A stretch of 64,000 nucleotides of DNA from Mantis religiosa (lineage: Eukaryota; Arthropoda; Insecta; Mantodea; Mantidae), in assembly GCA_030765055.1 (NCBI GenBank), contig CM060947.1, positions 219,115,271 through 219,179,270 of the forward strand, in the 5' to 3' direction. The position numbers and the translations under genes are program-made. The notes under the pieces were generated by a model. That model saw nothing but the letters and a program-made list of their open reading frames with translations. It ran no database searches and had not been told where the DNA came from. Below are positions 11,800-23,385 of the stretch, one piece after another (position 1 is the first letter of the stretch; every line of letters begins with the position of its first letter).

Positions 11800-12874
11800 A
11801 CTTCCTATTAACCGAAAACTATTAAAGTTAGACCTGTGCGGTTTGTGGCAGATGAAAGATAAACTCTCTAAGTCTGTAACACACAATGTCACGTGTGAGC
11901 CGTTTGTGACCCTCAAATCATCAAAACAATATTCAATTTCTCGCCATACATTCTGCACCATTTTGCGGGTGGTGCTAGCAACAGCATCAGTTATCCTTCT
12001 TGTAAAAATGTTCATATCTGGTACACGTGTTGGATATACCCTATTCTTCACATAGTTCCAAAGAAAAAAGTCTGAAGGGGTTATATCTGGGAATCGTGGT
12101 GTCCAGGATGTTGGACCATCGTGCCCGATCCTTCTGTTAGGAAATGCGCTATTCAGCAACTCTCTGACCTTTAATCTACGATGTAGTGGTGCTCCATACT
12201 GTTGGAATATCACGGTGGGCTGCAGTTCTCTAAGTTGCAGTACATGTTCAGGTAAGTGTGAGCTGTCATTGAGTTCTCAATAAAATGAAGGGACCAATGA
12301 CCCTGTTATGTATTAAGCTATACCAGACATTCACTTTTGGGCTATTGTTCTCATATTTGCCGGTTTAGCTTCCCAGAGGTATAGAAGGTAGACTGATCTG
12401 AGAAGCGGACACGCCTCTAGTACACATTATCAACATCAAACCTCTGCAAAATATCCTGTACAAAAGCAGTACGGTGAAGGCGGTCATCTGGCTTCACACC
12501 TTGTGTTAACTGAACTTTATAAGCACACAGATGAAGTCGCTTGTGTTACAGTTTAATACACTGCATACCCTGGTATTCCGAGTTCACGAGATACATGACC
12601 AGCAGACTTGGAAGGGCTTCTTTGAAAAGCTTGCTGCACAATCTCGCTTCTGTTATGGATGGACGTTCTGACCCTGGACGGGAGATTACAATTCCAGTCT
12701 CCTTAAACTTTGTGTATCATCCAACGATAGATTTGTATACGGATGGTATCAACCAACGATAGATTTGTATACGGTTGGTGCCCGTCCGTATTCCCTTCTA
12801 AAACTCCTCTGAACTGTAATAGACGACACATAGTGCCATACAACTCATTGCGCTTTTTCCTGGTTTGACGGCAT
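11800..12874 (-). pseudogene. mariner-like transposase pseudogene with N-terminal DUF4817-type HTH
   Basis: From the ATG at 12872-12874 the N-terminus resembles the insect DUF4817 helix-turn-helix (VQRSFRREYGRAP then SIVGWY). Later come KRLHLCAYKVQLTQGVKPDD, VIFQQYGAPLH and ITPSDFFLWNYVKNRVYP. The first of these two catalytic motifs is normally FQQDGAPPH, so an Asp has become Tyr. The second Asp (TPSD) is kept. A TGA interrupts the N-terminus, and a 32-bp tandem duplication (12721-12782) inside the HTH region shifts the frame. The original C-terminal stop is unclear because the frame now runs into the TIR. Confidence 0.85.
12721..12782. repeat. 32-bp tandem duplication inside transposase pseudogene
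   Basis: Two copies beginning CCAACGATAGATTTGTATAC start at 12721 and 12753. The second differs at a few positions. It disrupts the transposase frame. Confidence 0.85.
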
Positions 12875-13239
12875 GTTAGATTTTAACAGAAAAAAAGCTA
12901 AACTTTAAGAGCTTGTCTATAATCTGTCACAAACCATACAACTCTATCTGTAATGGTTTCCTATATATAGGAAGTTGTAATGCTGGAAGGAATTTATGGA
13001 CTCTCTATGTATCGATTTCCTGCCTTTAATGCTTGTCTCTTGTTTTTTATATTCATAATCGCTTTTATGTTACATTGACAGACATTTAACAACTTTAACA
13101 TTTAAACCAACGTTTCAAAATTTATAAACAACGTTTGTTTGGAACCAACCATAAATAATGGTCTCAACGTGGTTTAAATTATCGAGATATTATCAAATAC
13201 AATTTTATAAATTACATAAATAATTCTTTTAAAACCCTT

Positions 13240-13420
13240 TTACACACTGTTGAAGCGTTTTCGAAAAGCTTATCCTTCTATGAGCTTCATATTAATTTAG
13301 ATAAGCATTTGTGGAAATAGGGCTATTATACATTTCCTTGTAGGTACAGTGGGAATAGAGAAACACATTTGGATTAAACGGTAGTAAAATCTTTTAAGCC
13401 CATTGATAATCTGTTCTCCA
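13240..13420. repeat. dispersed repeat R6, copy 1
   Basis: Weakly matches 17060-17250 in order: a CTTCATATTAATTTAGATAA-like block, CATTTG, a TATTATA-type block and TCTTTTAAG. About 70% identity over the best 46 bp by eye. Function and boundaries unknown. Confidence 0.35.
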
Positions 13421-13579
13421 TGCATTAATGAGAGAGAGATGAATAATGATATATAATTTGAAAATAAATAGAAGTATTGAAAAATTCAAACCCAATAACA
13501 TGGAATTTCTCGGAATGGTTAACTAAAAAAAAACGTATTTTACATAAGTCATGCTCTTGTGCAATAAGATTTTGTATAT

Positions 13580-13987
13580 TGTCGCCAGGCATTGTTCTGC
13601 TGCTGCCGAGAGAGAAAGAGAGAGAAGTGGGGAAAGAAAGAGACAGAAGGTGCCCAAAACCACGCCCACGCGTGCGCTAGTGCTGAACGCTTGTGGAGAG
13701 GGAAAGAGAAGGAGAGTCTGGAATTTCTCGCTGCGTGGTGAAAGGCCGGAAAATTTTCGCTCGGGTATAAATAAACGACAAGGGACGAGTCAGTCAGTTG
13801 CTAGCTCCGTAGGAGCTGTGAATTGAGTGTGCAGCTGTGTGGACGTGTTGCAGACGACCTTGAAAGTTGCGTTTGTGTGTGTTACGTAATTCTGCTACTG
13901 CAAAGGGCTGTACAAAACGACTTTCTACGGAAATAAAAGCATTTTGAATTTCTGCAAGCTTTAATTTTACGAACCCACAGAGTCACA
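13580..13987 (+). mobile_element. solo LTR, copy 1 (Gypsy-like, 408 bp)
   Basis: It starts TGTCGCC and ends GTCACA, with a 4-bp target duplication ATAT at 13576-13579 and 13988-13991. A TATA box (TATAAATA, about 13766), a poly(A) signal (AATAAA, about 13931) and the terminal block ACGAACCCACAGAGTCACA match the LTRs at 41356-41802 and 47240-47694. Upstream of the TATA is a GA-rich tract. No internal retroelement sequence adjoins either side. The 4-bp duplication and TG..CA ends fit Ty3/Gypsy elements. Confidence 0.92.
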
Positions 13988-14164
13988 ATATTATTTACGG
14001 TTTACCAGTTCAGAATGAAACGGATTTTGGAGACTATTTGCTGGAAATTTAAGATATACGTTTCATTTGATATGAAGATACCTTAAATGTAAAGCAATTT
14101 AGTCAGAGTGTATTTATGAGAAAATCATATTTTGAAAATATTTTCTATAAATTTTATTTGTTGA

Positions 14165-14404
14165 TTTTTTTTTTATAATTTAAGTCCTCCAACGTTAAGT
14201 CATATCGGACGATGAATGAAATGGGTGAAATGATGCTCAATGAGTCCGGAGTCCTTGGAGCTTAGAGTTACCCAACATTCGTATATCAGGATAAGAGAAA
14301 ACCCCGGAAAAACCTTATCCAGGTAACTCACCCTGACCGAAATTCGAACTCGGAACCTCTTGAACGTGAGGCAGACACGCTACCATCTATGCTACCGTGG
14401 TGGG
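14165..14404 (-). mobile_element. S3 SINE copy
   Basis: Full S3 on minus: T-run tail at 14165-14174, GATGAATGAAATGGGTGAAA, CCCCGGAAAAACCTTATCC, box B complement TTCGAACTCGG and head complement CTACCGTGGTGGG. Well preserved. Confidence 0.88.
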
Positions 14405-16022
14405 AATTATCTGTCGATGCTCTCAATTGATGGATCATATCAGCACTGCCAGTGTCACGGAATTTCGTCCCACAGGAGTTCATTTACAAACCAGTAAATC
14501 TACTAACATGAGTCGGTCGCTTTTAAGCACACTTAAGTGAGAGCCATAGTAAGAAGTAGTTTGGGGAGGGGAATTTTGATAATCTTCGTGTCACATCCTT
14601 CAAAGATGCGGACTTAAAATGCCATATCTTGTATTTAACCGAAATTGTTTCTGAGTTCTGTTCACACAGAAACGCGCGCGTTCACACAGGCATGGACTTC
14701 TTTCTAATGTGCTTTTTAGCTTTAGTGGGCTTCAAGGAATGTTTTTCTGATAAAATCTCCTAACAAAGGAGGCACTTCAGCGTCAGAAAAAAGAATACGG
14801 AAACTCTTTTGTTCTCTATTATTTCAAGGAGTTAAGATGAACAATTTTTAACAAATTGTAATAAAACTTCGTCATATAAAACATTGATGAAATGTTGGAA
14901 ACATTTTTTCGGAAAAAATCTCCTATAAATACAACAAAGAGATGAAGGGCGTTTAGATATAAAGGAGGCAGACTATACAAATGTATAATGAATATACAGG
15001 ATTAGTTATTTCAAGAGAAGGGCAACCGGGGTTTTGAGGATTTTGTTAATAGGCACTTTGTGGTGGCATACAGTGAGGTAAAACTTTTTGAATAGCTGAA
15101 AACCTGGCAACGTTGGTATCATATTTAGCTTGGGGAATTTGCACACACGAAGTTGTACCAATGCGAGAAAAATAGGAACATAAAGAGAACTTTCCGAATA
15201 TATATTTTGCTTGATGCAGTTGGAGATACAGTTCAACACGTACACAATTCCCAAAATTACATTTCAAACAATATAACAAAAGGTACTTCTATAACATTTC
15301 TAACATAAAGATCGTGAATGTACTGCTTTGTTCCATATAATAAGCCAGACTGGTTTAAAGCTTTCATCCCTTCCTAACAACGAGAAAACAAACTACTTAG
15401 ACTATTGTATAGCAGGGTTTTCCAGAATGGGTCATTAAAATAAATGCCACTCAAGTGAAACAAGCCTCGTTTTTACATAAAGTTAGAGAAATATAACAAT
15501 TATAAAAGATTCCAGAAAATCCGATTGCAAATCGGATACGAAGTAATACAGCTTTTCTCTGGAAAGAATGAGACATAGAACAGAGCAGCTGCTGGAGGAA
15601 AAGAAGAATTAAAGATAAGTGGAAAGAGCATACTTTTAGCAGGAGGAGAAAAAGAGAGGGGAAAATGAAAACAGCAACAAGAGAAAAGCTAAAGAGGACA
15701 GGCAGCAACACCTTTCTGTTTCCATTCTACATGGTCCATTTTGTAATTAGTGATATCGGAACTAGGTTCTATCACATGATTTACTGCATGTGAAGAGTGA
15801 TGCCGTATTTATCAGCCGTATGATTGAATACGATTTTAACAATGAGTAAAATGATAATTAAATTATAATGAGGAAGTAAGGTGAAAGAATTTAAGATAAT
15901 GAATATTACAGATGGATAAGTTCATGAAACGAAGCAACAGCATTTAAATTCAATTACTAGAATGCGAATAAGTATTTTAACCCAGAGCTATGTAATAAAG
16001 TTGCTGGTCTATATGGATGAAA
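14405..16022. other. unassigned sequence
   Basis: No recognised genes or TE termini. Minus-strand open frames near 15006-15711 give hydrophobic, low-complexity translations without family resemblance. Confidence 0.4.
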
Positions 16023-16790
16023 ATGTTCCGTCGAAAGGCTGTGGTCACGGGATGGGTCGCTACCTGGGTCATTAGTAGACCGGTCCAAACCTGGCCCAAA
16101 CCAGTATTTCGGGGAAATGTCCGCGTGGTTGTAGCTCGCTAACTAGAGTTTTTCAGAGAAATCCAGCTGGAGGCGAGGCTATATCTGTTTTGGTAAGGAA
16201 TATTAGGTTTTAGCGTCGGTCTTCTAGTCTGAGACGTTTTACCGTGTAGACGTGTTTTGCCTGCCGGGGACACAAACGTCGGATTGCGCCGAGAAGTACA
16301 ATCAGTAATGAGAATCTTATTAAGTGAACAAGATCTCCCAGCAATGAATTAAGCGGCGAAGTATACTTTCAAAACAGTGTTAGTAATTTATTCCATCGTG
16401 ATAGATTTCAGCAATTCAGTATAGTTTTAACGTGATAGTGGAAATCTAGAGTAATTCGATCTGAACGCGGCGGTAACTCCTGGTGAACTGTGAGCACGAA
16501 ACGAACTGAATAGTAAAGCGGATACGATGAACTGTGTTGTTTTTATTTCGTCAACCTATCTCACGCATACCCTGTAGATAGCGTGGTCTCAGCTCTAATG
16601 ACTAGCCAGGGCAAAGAATAGTCAACTCATAGAGCAATCTACTAGGCGACCAGACCACCGGGGTCCAGGCTGCTAAGGTCACATCCAGAGTGGCTGATAC
16701 CCGAGACAAAGTATCAGCAGACGCAGAGGGGGAGGTAAAAGGCCACAAGAGGATATTCTGGTGACCCTGGTTAAAATTAGGTTTTCATAG
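16023..16790 (+). mobile_element. possible LTR and primer-binding-site remnant
   Basis: This is a GC-richer 770-bp island in AT-rich surroundings. It contains a weak poly(A)-like AGTAAA near 16515 followed by TGTTGTTTTTATTTCG. Near 16769 is TGGTGACCC, which equals the first nine bases of a primer-binding site complementary to a tRNA-Trp 3' end, as used by the CsRn1/Kabuki group of Gypsy elements. The LTR ends are not defined and no gag/pol follows. The similarity could be chance; I rate it as a candidate only. Confidence 0.28.
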
Positions 16791-17059
16791 ATTCCTATTT
16801 AATGGATTTGCAATAATAACTCTATTCCAAAAAATAAGGTATTAAGTCACAAATATAATGTTGCACTGGAGTCAAAAGTGTTGTTGAAATCTTCTCGAGA
16901 GTTAATCCTGACATATATTTATGTTAAACTAACTCTGGATGGATAGACGGGCAGAAGGACTGATAGATGCTCTTGCATTATCTCCATCTTAAAATTAACA
17001 CAGCTGAACCTATTGGCATTTAGAGATGGGTTCAATAAATAAATTTAGAAAATCTGTTA

Positions 17060-17250
17060 TTAAACTCTCTCAGTAACAATCAATTATTCTTACAAAATCT
17101 CTTTCTTCCAGATACTTAATATTAATCGAGACAAACATTTGCAAAAATTATTATATTACTAAGTTCTTTTTTAACTCCAAGGGAATATGAGAATGCCATA
17201 GGCTATAAGGAATAGGCAAATCTTTTAAGAGCTGTCCCTATGTGACGTCT
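17060..17250. repeat. dispersed repeat R6, copy 2
   Basis: Matches 13240-13420 in block order, with CTTAATATTAATCGAGACAA and TCTTTTAAG conserved. Diverged; boundaries unclear. Confidence 0.33.
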
Positions 17251-17537
17251 TTAAAATCCCATTCTCTTTGAATGCCTAGACATAAAACAAACGAATAACA
17301 TACTTTTATTTGAGAAAAGAATAAATATTGTATAATTTAAACAAATAAAAAGGAATGTTTGAAAATTGTTTACCCTACAAAACATTATTTTGACAAATTT
17401 TGTTTTAGTGGGATCCGCATTTTTGTGTAGTAACATTTTGTCTCACATGGTTTACCAGTTTTGCAAAATACATTTAAAACAAAGAGATTGTTCCTACTGT
17501 ACCTATGCCGCAAGTGGGGCACTCCCGGGAGGAAGGA

Positions 17538-17607
17538 GGCCGCGCGGTGGCTGAGAGGTTAGACCGCTCGGCTCTCATCAAGGCAGGATCCGATCCCAGG
17601 CGATCGC
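17538..17607 (+). mobile_element. tRNA-like SINE head adjoining inverted S2
   Basis: GGCCGCGCGGTGGCTGAGAG resembles a Leu/Ser-type box A region, and GGATCCGATCCC resembles box B, 40-50 bp apart as in a tRNA. It faces the opposite way to the adjacent S2 body. Either a separate SINE head or the tRNA-like end of a composite element. Confidence 0.5.
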
Positions 17608-17875
17608 AAAGTGACATTTTTGGTGGACAACACGGCCCTCGGGCGGGTTTTCTTCGGGATCTCCAGTTTACGCTGCCGTGAAGTATCCACCAGATGAGAG
17701 ACAATCTGAAATGATAAGGATATGAAACTGAGGGAAAATTCGGGGGATGTAACCAACCTACCCGTCATTCACCTAGTGACCCGGGAAAACCCGATAAAAC
17801 TCATGGTCCACAGAAAAACCCACCTGAGCCATCCCGCTTGTTAAAACGAAGGGAAATTCTTGGGAAGTTTCCAGA
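17608..17875 (-). mobile_element. S2 SINE-like copy, inverted, with internal deletion
   Basis: On minus it begins GGATGGCTCAGGTGGGTTTT, whose TGGCTCAGGTGG is a good box A and matches the start of the 23386 copy. It then reads TTCCCGGGTCACTAGGTGAA, GGGTAGGTTGG and TCTCATCTGGTGG as in other S2 copies. The box B segment is deleted. This copy shows that the S2 head is tRNA-like. Confidence 0.72.
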
Positions 17876-19079
17876 AAATTCTAAATGTACACTTCATTTA
17901 GCATGAACATACCTTAAACACATGGTATTTTAAATAAAAGTGTTGTTCATTTTTGAAAAAAAAAAAAAAAACAATAAGACGTTTGCATGTGAAGAGTAGT
18001 TTAGAGCGGTAGGTATTTTCTCGAAAACCTTCGTGTTGCAAACTTGGGGGTCGCTGGTATTTAACTCACATTTAGTTTTTGAGTTATGTTAGGTACACGC
18101 GCACGAGCAAGGATGCTTTTTCTTTTTTTAAAAAAATGTGTGCATTTCTGGTGAATTTTCGATATTAAGTTTGTGGAATGAATGCAATACTTCCCAGTAC
18201 TCGTTATTTGTAGCGAGAAAAGAAAACACAAAAGTTTGATTACCAAAGCTAGGAAGTTTGTACCGACCTTCTACCGGCATCCAAACAAGTCATAGATAAG
18301 AAACGCACACCGGAGAGGCATTGAAACCGGCTGCCCAGAGAAAAAAAAGATGACTTCTGAGACATTCGTAAATGCACATCTATTTAGATCATTATGTAGA
18401 ACATACAAATTCTTATATAGTACATACGGGCTTGTCTCTCGCTGATGTGATTATTTAAATAGGCACATTGTGGCAACACCCAAACAATTATAACGTTGAT
18501 TGTAATATTTCCTGATCGAATGTAAAATAATATCCAAATAATAAAATTAATTTCTTAAATATCTGAAGACTCTTACTAGACAAAATGACAAAGCAGGAAT
18601 TTTACTACATATTTACTCTTCTGCAGCCGTATTACTAAAAACAATAATGTACCTCTGAAACCTTTCAAATGAAAAACTCATTATATGTCCCATAAAACAA
18701 GATTTAGTTATTGATAATCTGTTGCAAATTCGTTAATGATTTCAGCTAATTTAGTTTCTCGATCTGGCTTCTCTTTTTTCCCATGTATGCTCAAGTATCC
18801 CACTGAAATGTAAATGTAAATAATGAAGTAAATAAGGACATGAATAAGTACACTTCTGCCATGCACCTCTACTTTAATTTTTTTTTTTTTTTTTGAGAGA
18901 GAGAGAGAGAGCCTATAAATCTTTGTCAATATTCACTACACTAATATCTAGGTAGGGTTAGGGTTATACGATGGAGCGTACATCGCACAAAACCCTCCCC
19001 TTCTTTGGAAGATGGGATGAAGCTACAGGCCTCGTACATGCCAGACCAGAGAAGCGAATAAATCCCTAACAATTCATGG
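17876..19079. other. unassigned AT-rich sequence with A-run
   Basis: Contains an A-run at about 17957-17973. No recognised genes. CTAGGTAGGGTTAGGGTTAT near 18950 is telomere-like only by chance length. Confidence 0.4.
18874..18911. repeat. poly-T followed by GA microsatellite
   Basis: An uninterrupted T-run followed by (GA)n. Confidence 0.9.
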
Positions 19080-19260
19080 CTCGAAGATGCGTTTTACTAC
19101 TGGAGGTGCTTAGAGAGGGCGATAACGTGTAGGCCAAGCAGCTCTCTTGTGTCAACAAGGAATACTCTCCTTTAAGCAGGCATCCGCGCCCTTTATCCGT
19201 CAGTACCATACGCCAGGAAATACAGAAAACATTTAAGATGAGAATGATACGTAATGATGT
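19080..19260. repeat. dispersed repeat R5, copy 1
   Basis: The blocks CTCTCTTGTGTC, CTCCTTTAAG and CATCCGCGCC followed by TCCGT recur in the same order at 50570-50720. Non-coding; could be a short SINE or MITE body. Confidence 0.5.
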
Positions 19261-20504
19261 AAAGGAAATCGTTGTCGTCGAGAAACGAGAATGAAAGAAC
19301 ATGAAACACTCCATGAGAGTGGGCGGTGGATGGAAATGGGAGCTCAGAACTTCTCAAATGCGAGTCATACACGTTACTGCAGAGTATCGCTTTCAGTAGA
19401 AGTGTTGATAACCAAAGATAAAATTAAAAAGCTGCTGAAATTAAATTTAAAAGCATCTATTGTTTACCTAAAATAAAAATTTCAGCGTGATTGATAAAAA
19501 TTTCATAAAATATCAGTTCGGTGCTGTTATTTCTTAAATTTACTAGACATTGTTAAAAGTAATCTGATGATTACTATACAAGAAACTTCTGTAATTAAAT
19601 AAAGTAACTGATTTCATTTGTATGAACCGAAAACTCCTGTATAGACTAGTAGCAGTTTGTATCGTGAGAAGCGCACAATGCAGTAGTGTTGCTTTCACAC
19701 CAGCACATCTGTATTAATATCGGCCTATGGTCATTCATTTACACCTGCTATCTTTTGAACTGAAATCTGCGTCGAGCCGTGCTTTTCAATCTTCCAATTT
19801 CTGTTGAGGTTTGGATGTCGACGGCGGCGGCTGCGGGAGCTAATTAATAGCGCTCGTGAGGCAGTGATGGAAAGCTAGCCTCGCGTTAGTCGATAGGCTT
19901 CACGGATTTCAATACATGACCTAATTCTAACAGCCGTGAGATAGCTAGACTCATATTTCACGCACTCAATTGCGTTATTTCGTGTACTCAGGGCTTTTTC
20001 AAACCGCACAAGTTCTCGTCGTTAGAGCGCAACAGTATACTCTAGTATTATCACTGTGGGCCCTGTTAGTGGAAAACCAAATTCTCAGCGACTGGTTTTT
20101 GTAATTTATAGCACTTTTCTTTGATGGTTACTTTGTTTTCGACAGTATGTTGCCAAAGCTATAAATTTCCCTTCAGCTACCAAATTCGGAGTTCCGCTCG
20201 TGTATCCCAGTTTTATTTTATCTCCTGCTTACCTATGTTAACTAAAGGAAATATAGTATTTCACCCAAAAATTTTATTCGCTTTGATGTCTTCTCAACCT
20301 TCACTCACAAGGCTTCCTCTGTTCGCTCTTTAATAAACTAGTCTCATTTTTACTTCACGCTAATCGGCTAAAACATTGTGGAAATGTGTTTATTACATAT
20401 TACAGTCCAGTCTTTTAACAGCTGGTGACAATGTTAGGGCTTTGAAGTGTTGTTCTCTTTGTACAATCAGGACGGGTGGGGTGATAGAGAATAATGATTT
20501 TCCA
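19261..20504. other. unassigned sequence with a GC/CpG-rich patch
   Basis: The stretch at about 19780-20060 is CpG-richer than its surroundings, with GACGGCGGCGGCTGCGGGAG followed by a TAATTA homeodomain-type core. No open frame or TE similarity recognised. Could be a regulatory or first-exon region; nothing proves it. Confidence 0.35.
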
Positions 20505-20650
20505 TTTGATAAAAGTATAAGTAATTGAAAATTCAAGCTAATAACAAATGTTTAACTGCATGAAAAAATTTATTTGACTTAAATTGTGGGCTTTAACGAG
20601 ATACACACTTTGGGTAACAAGATTTTACCTATTTCTTACCTCGACAGGCT
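20505..20650 (+). repeat. dispersed non-coding repeat R4, copy 2
   Basis: See the copy at 2200-2360. GTATAAGTAATTGAAAATTC, GGCTTTAACGAGAT and AACAAGATTTTACC are shared in order. Confidence 0.45.
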
Positions 20651-21073
20651 GACACAAATCATGGCTTGAGAGAGCGTAGCTCATTCGAGAGGAATGATTT
20701 AGGACGTCGGAACGTAAACGGAGATGTATGGAATGGGTTCTTCGTAGTGTGAACATAAACCCATCAGACAGCACAGGATATGTTGTAGTAAAAGAAGGCA
20801 TTAATCACCTGAGTCTGAATAATTTTGCATGAAAATCTCCTGCATCCGCATCTCCTTTAGCAGGTGAAGGTGATGTAGCGGCCATATAATGAAGAACTTT
20901 TTGCTATTGCATGTAGAACACCATCGCGACTGAACATTGAAGATCTGAATGCCAGATATTCGGCCTCCAGACAGATCAGGGCTACGCCCTCTATTGGCAG
21001 TGGGGTGTTTTGTAAGGAAGGATAATATACGGCAGAAGATGAGGTTGGAATTATATATAAGCCTTCTGATGTG

Positions 21074-21870
21074 TTACGAGTATTTTATATGCCTAGAAAC
21101 AACCTCGAGCGTTTGTAGCGCTCTCCAGGATCGATGTCGTACTCGTCTAGACCGCAGATAAGGGAGTTGAAGTTGTGGGATAAGTTTTGATAAAAGTAGC
21201 GTGAACGTGGGAATATGTAGGTCTCGTCGGATAACTAAATTGGGGATATACCAAGGGGAGTCTGTGGCAATGCGGAGGAATTGGAATTGTAGAAAATCAA
21301 GGCGGTGTAGGCGAGACTTGGCCGTTACTCCCCATACTTCACTGGCGTATGTGATGGCTGGTCGGTGTATCTGCTTATACAGGAGCAGTTTTGTAGGCAG
21401 AGACATCGCCGATCGTCGGTTATAGAGAGGGTAGAGCATGCCCGCTACCTTTATTAGCCACATACGTAATGTGTTCTCTCCACGTCAATTTGATGTCGAG
21501 TAGAACACCAAGATAGTTAACATAAGTTTTCCAATGGTCGTCCTTGCCAGCTACTCGAATTGGTGGAAGATCCGCTATTCGTATTCGAGAGAAGGTGATG
21601 GCCTGGCTCTTCTGTGAGTGGACGCGTAGGCGCCAACTTTTGAACCAGGTGGTGAGGAGGTCGGGATATTGTTGAATCCTGCGAGCACACAGGTTGAGCT
21701 CTGATGACGTTGAGGTGACAGCTGTATCATCAGCAAAGAGACATAGCGAGCAGCGTGGCAGGGATGGTAGGGTGTTGACGTATAGAAGAAAGGGAGTGGG
21801 TGCCAGGACACTACCTTGGGAAACGCCAGCTCTGATGGGGAATAGGATGAGGATAAGATCCCAGTAGAAG
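21074..21870 (-). pseudogene. Jockey-clade-like LINE reverse transcriptase remnant
   Basis: On minus the first piece reads RAGVSQGSVLAPTPFLLYVN (RT motif B region), then LFADDTA (motif C with both Asp kept), then VNYLGVLLDIKLTWREHI. The frame shifts near 21445 and continues as MLYPLYNRRSAMSLPTKLLL, YKQIHRPAITYASEVWG and ATDSPWYIPN, a Jockey-type thumb and C-terminus, to a stop at 21074-21076. Endonuclease, RT motif A and everything 5' are absent, so the copy is 5' truncated near 21870. Some 3' UTR may extend down to about 20950. It has an intact FADD but cannot be functional. Confidence 0.88.
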
Positions 21871-23385
21871 AATGATGCTATGTTTATGCATTTCTTAGAA
21901 ATGTTCACTGGGGCTGTGTTTACCTACAACAGCATCTTCAATTTCCAATTTGAGTCCATGAATTTCTTCGTCTGGGAACATATAAATTCCCTGGTTTGTG
22001 CGACTCCTGTAAGTGATATTGATAATCTAGATTAGACCAAGTTCGAAATAATCCAATAGCTGCAACACAGTATGCGATATCATGGAACTCGGATGCCACG
22101 TTTTAATGATTTAAATATAAGATTAGTCCTGTAAATAAAAAAATAATTTCACTTTTAAAACTTAAAAGAATAATTCTTATTATTAATGATTTTAATCTTC
22201 AGTTTTGTCTTGTGACTCCAAATAAATAATTTTCCATTCTTGTTCATATGAATCTTTTTGTTTCGATGTTGGGAGAGCTTTTCCGAAATATTTGGCAGAA
22301 ATAAAGTTAAGAATTTTCATGTGTCAAACTTTGCAACCGTACTTCTTTATACTATGATATTCTAAGAAAACACAACTCAAATATTTTGAATTTTGGAAAA
22401 TTTCACAGATCGGTATCCAATAAGGAAATAAAAATTGTTCGAAGTAAACAATTTAAAGAACAAAGGTTAATGTGCAACAATCGCTAGTTGTCGGAGCGAT
22501 TCAACAATGGCTTAAATTGAACATTCTGTACTTACAACAATCAGGTAAACCTCTCGATCGCTCTTCATGTAGTGGACAGAGTGGCAGCCTTGGTGAGTCG
22601 TTGCGAGCCTTCTTAACGCGTCTCTGTAGGTCCGTAATTGAGATATATTATGACATACATTGTACTCGTCTCTGGAAACAAAGGTGTCTGAAAAGCTGTA
22701 AATAGTTTTCTTAATAATGCATTACCATAACTGTAAAAATCGCCACTGTACAACTATGAGGATTTTCAACATACAAAACGTAGTTTCCGTCGCACCTGTA
22801 ACACCATTATTTTCGATTACAATTAATTATTACGGTACTGAACTCCAGGAAAACTTGTTCGATTCCTATCCACTCTTACCTTTGGTGTTTTCGTGATTTT
22901 CTTTAGTCTGTAGGCAAATGCTGACGTGGTTTGTCACCTAACGCTTTTCTTTCTCACCATTTTCCTTTCACTGCGTTTCTACTCGTGTTTCAGATGTTAT
23001 GTTTCTAGGTTTTGTGACGTATGGTGGTGCCGAAAATACAGCCTGCTCTTTGGGAAAGATTATTTCAGGCTGAAAAACTGTCAGGTTCTTCGGTGCATCC
23101 CGATGGCCTCTACAGAGGAACTTTGTGTTCTGTCACTTGAGTCCTCTCGGAAGGGTTAGCTATAGGTTTATGTAGCTAGGTGCCCCCCTTCACTGTATAA
23201 GGTACCATAATTACATATGTGTATATTTGTTCTAATAGCAAGATCAGCAACATTAATCTTGGTGGTGAACTGGCAGTGCTTAGCAATGTTACGGCTTGAA
23301 TTAATGTTAACAAACGAAAAGAAAGTAAGCACCCATGTTAACTTCAGTAGCAAAGTTCAGCCATTAAATAGCGATCACGGAACAG
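21871..23385. other. unassigned sequence
   Basis: Short open frames at 22472-22705 and 22926-23159 (plus) have no recognisable family. No repeats with clear termini. Confidence 0.4.

Larger units (their letters stand above)
11766..13009 (-). mobile_element. full-length mariner-like element (DUF4817-type transposase)
   Basis: The left end CACAGGGTGTCCATAAAG pairs with the right end read on minus, CATAGAGAGTCCATAAA. Similarity continues for about 43 bp through CATTACAACTTCCTAT. TA flanks both ends (11764-11765 and 13010-13011). The 1244-bp length and single minus-strand transposase remnant fit Tc1/mariner. TIR divergence is greater than in the 3756-5077 element, so this insertion is older. Confidence 0.88.

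Noticed and set aside
18945..18970. Telomere-like GGTTAGGGTTA
   Set aside because: Only about two units, and the usual insect telomere repeat is TTAGG; chance occurrence.
22472..23159. Two 77-codon plus-strand frames
   Set aside because: Lengths expected by chance over this distance; no similarity recognised.
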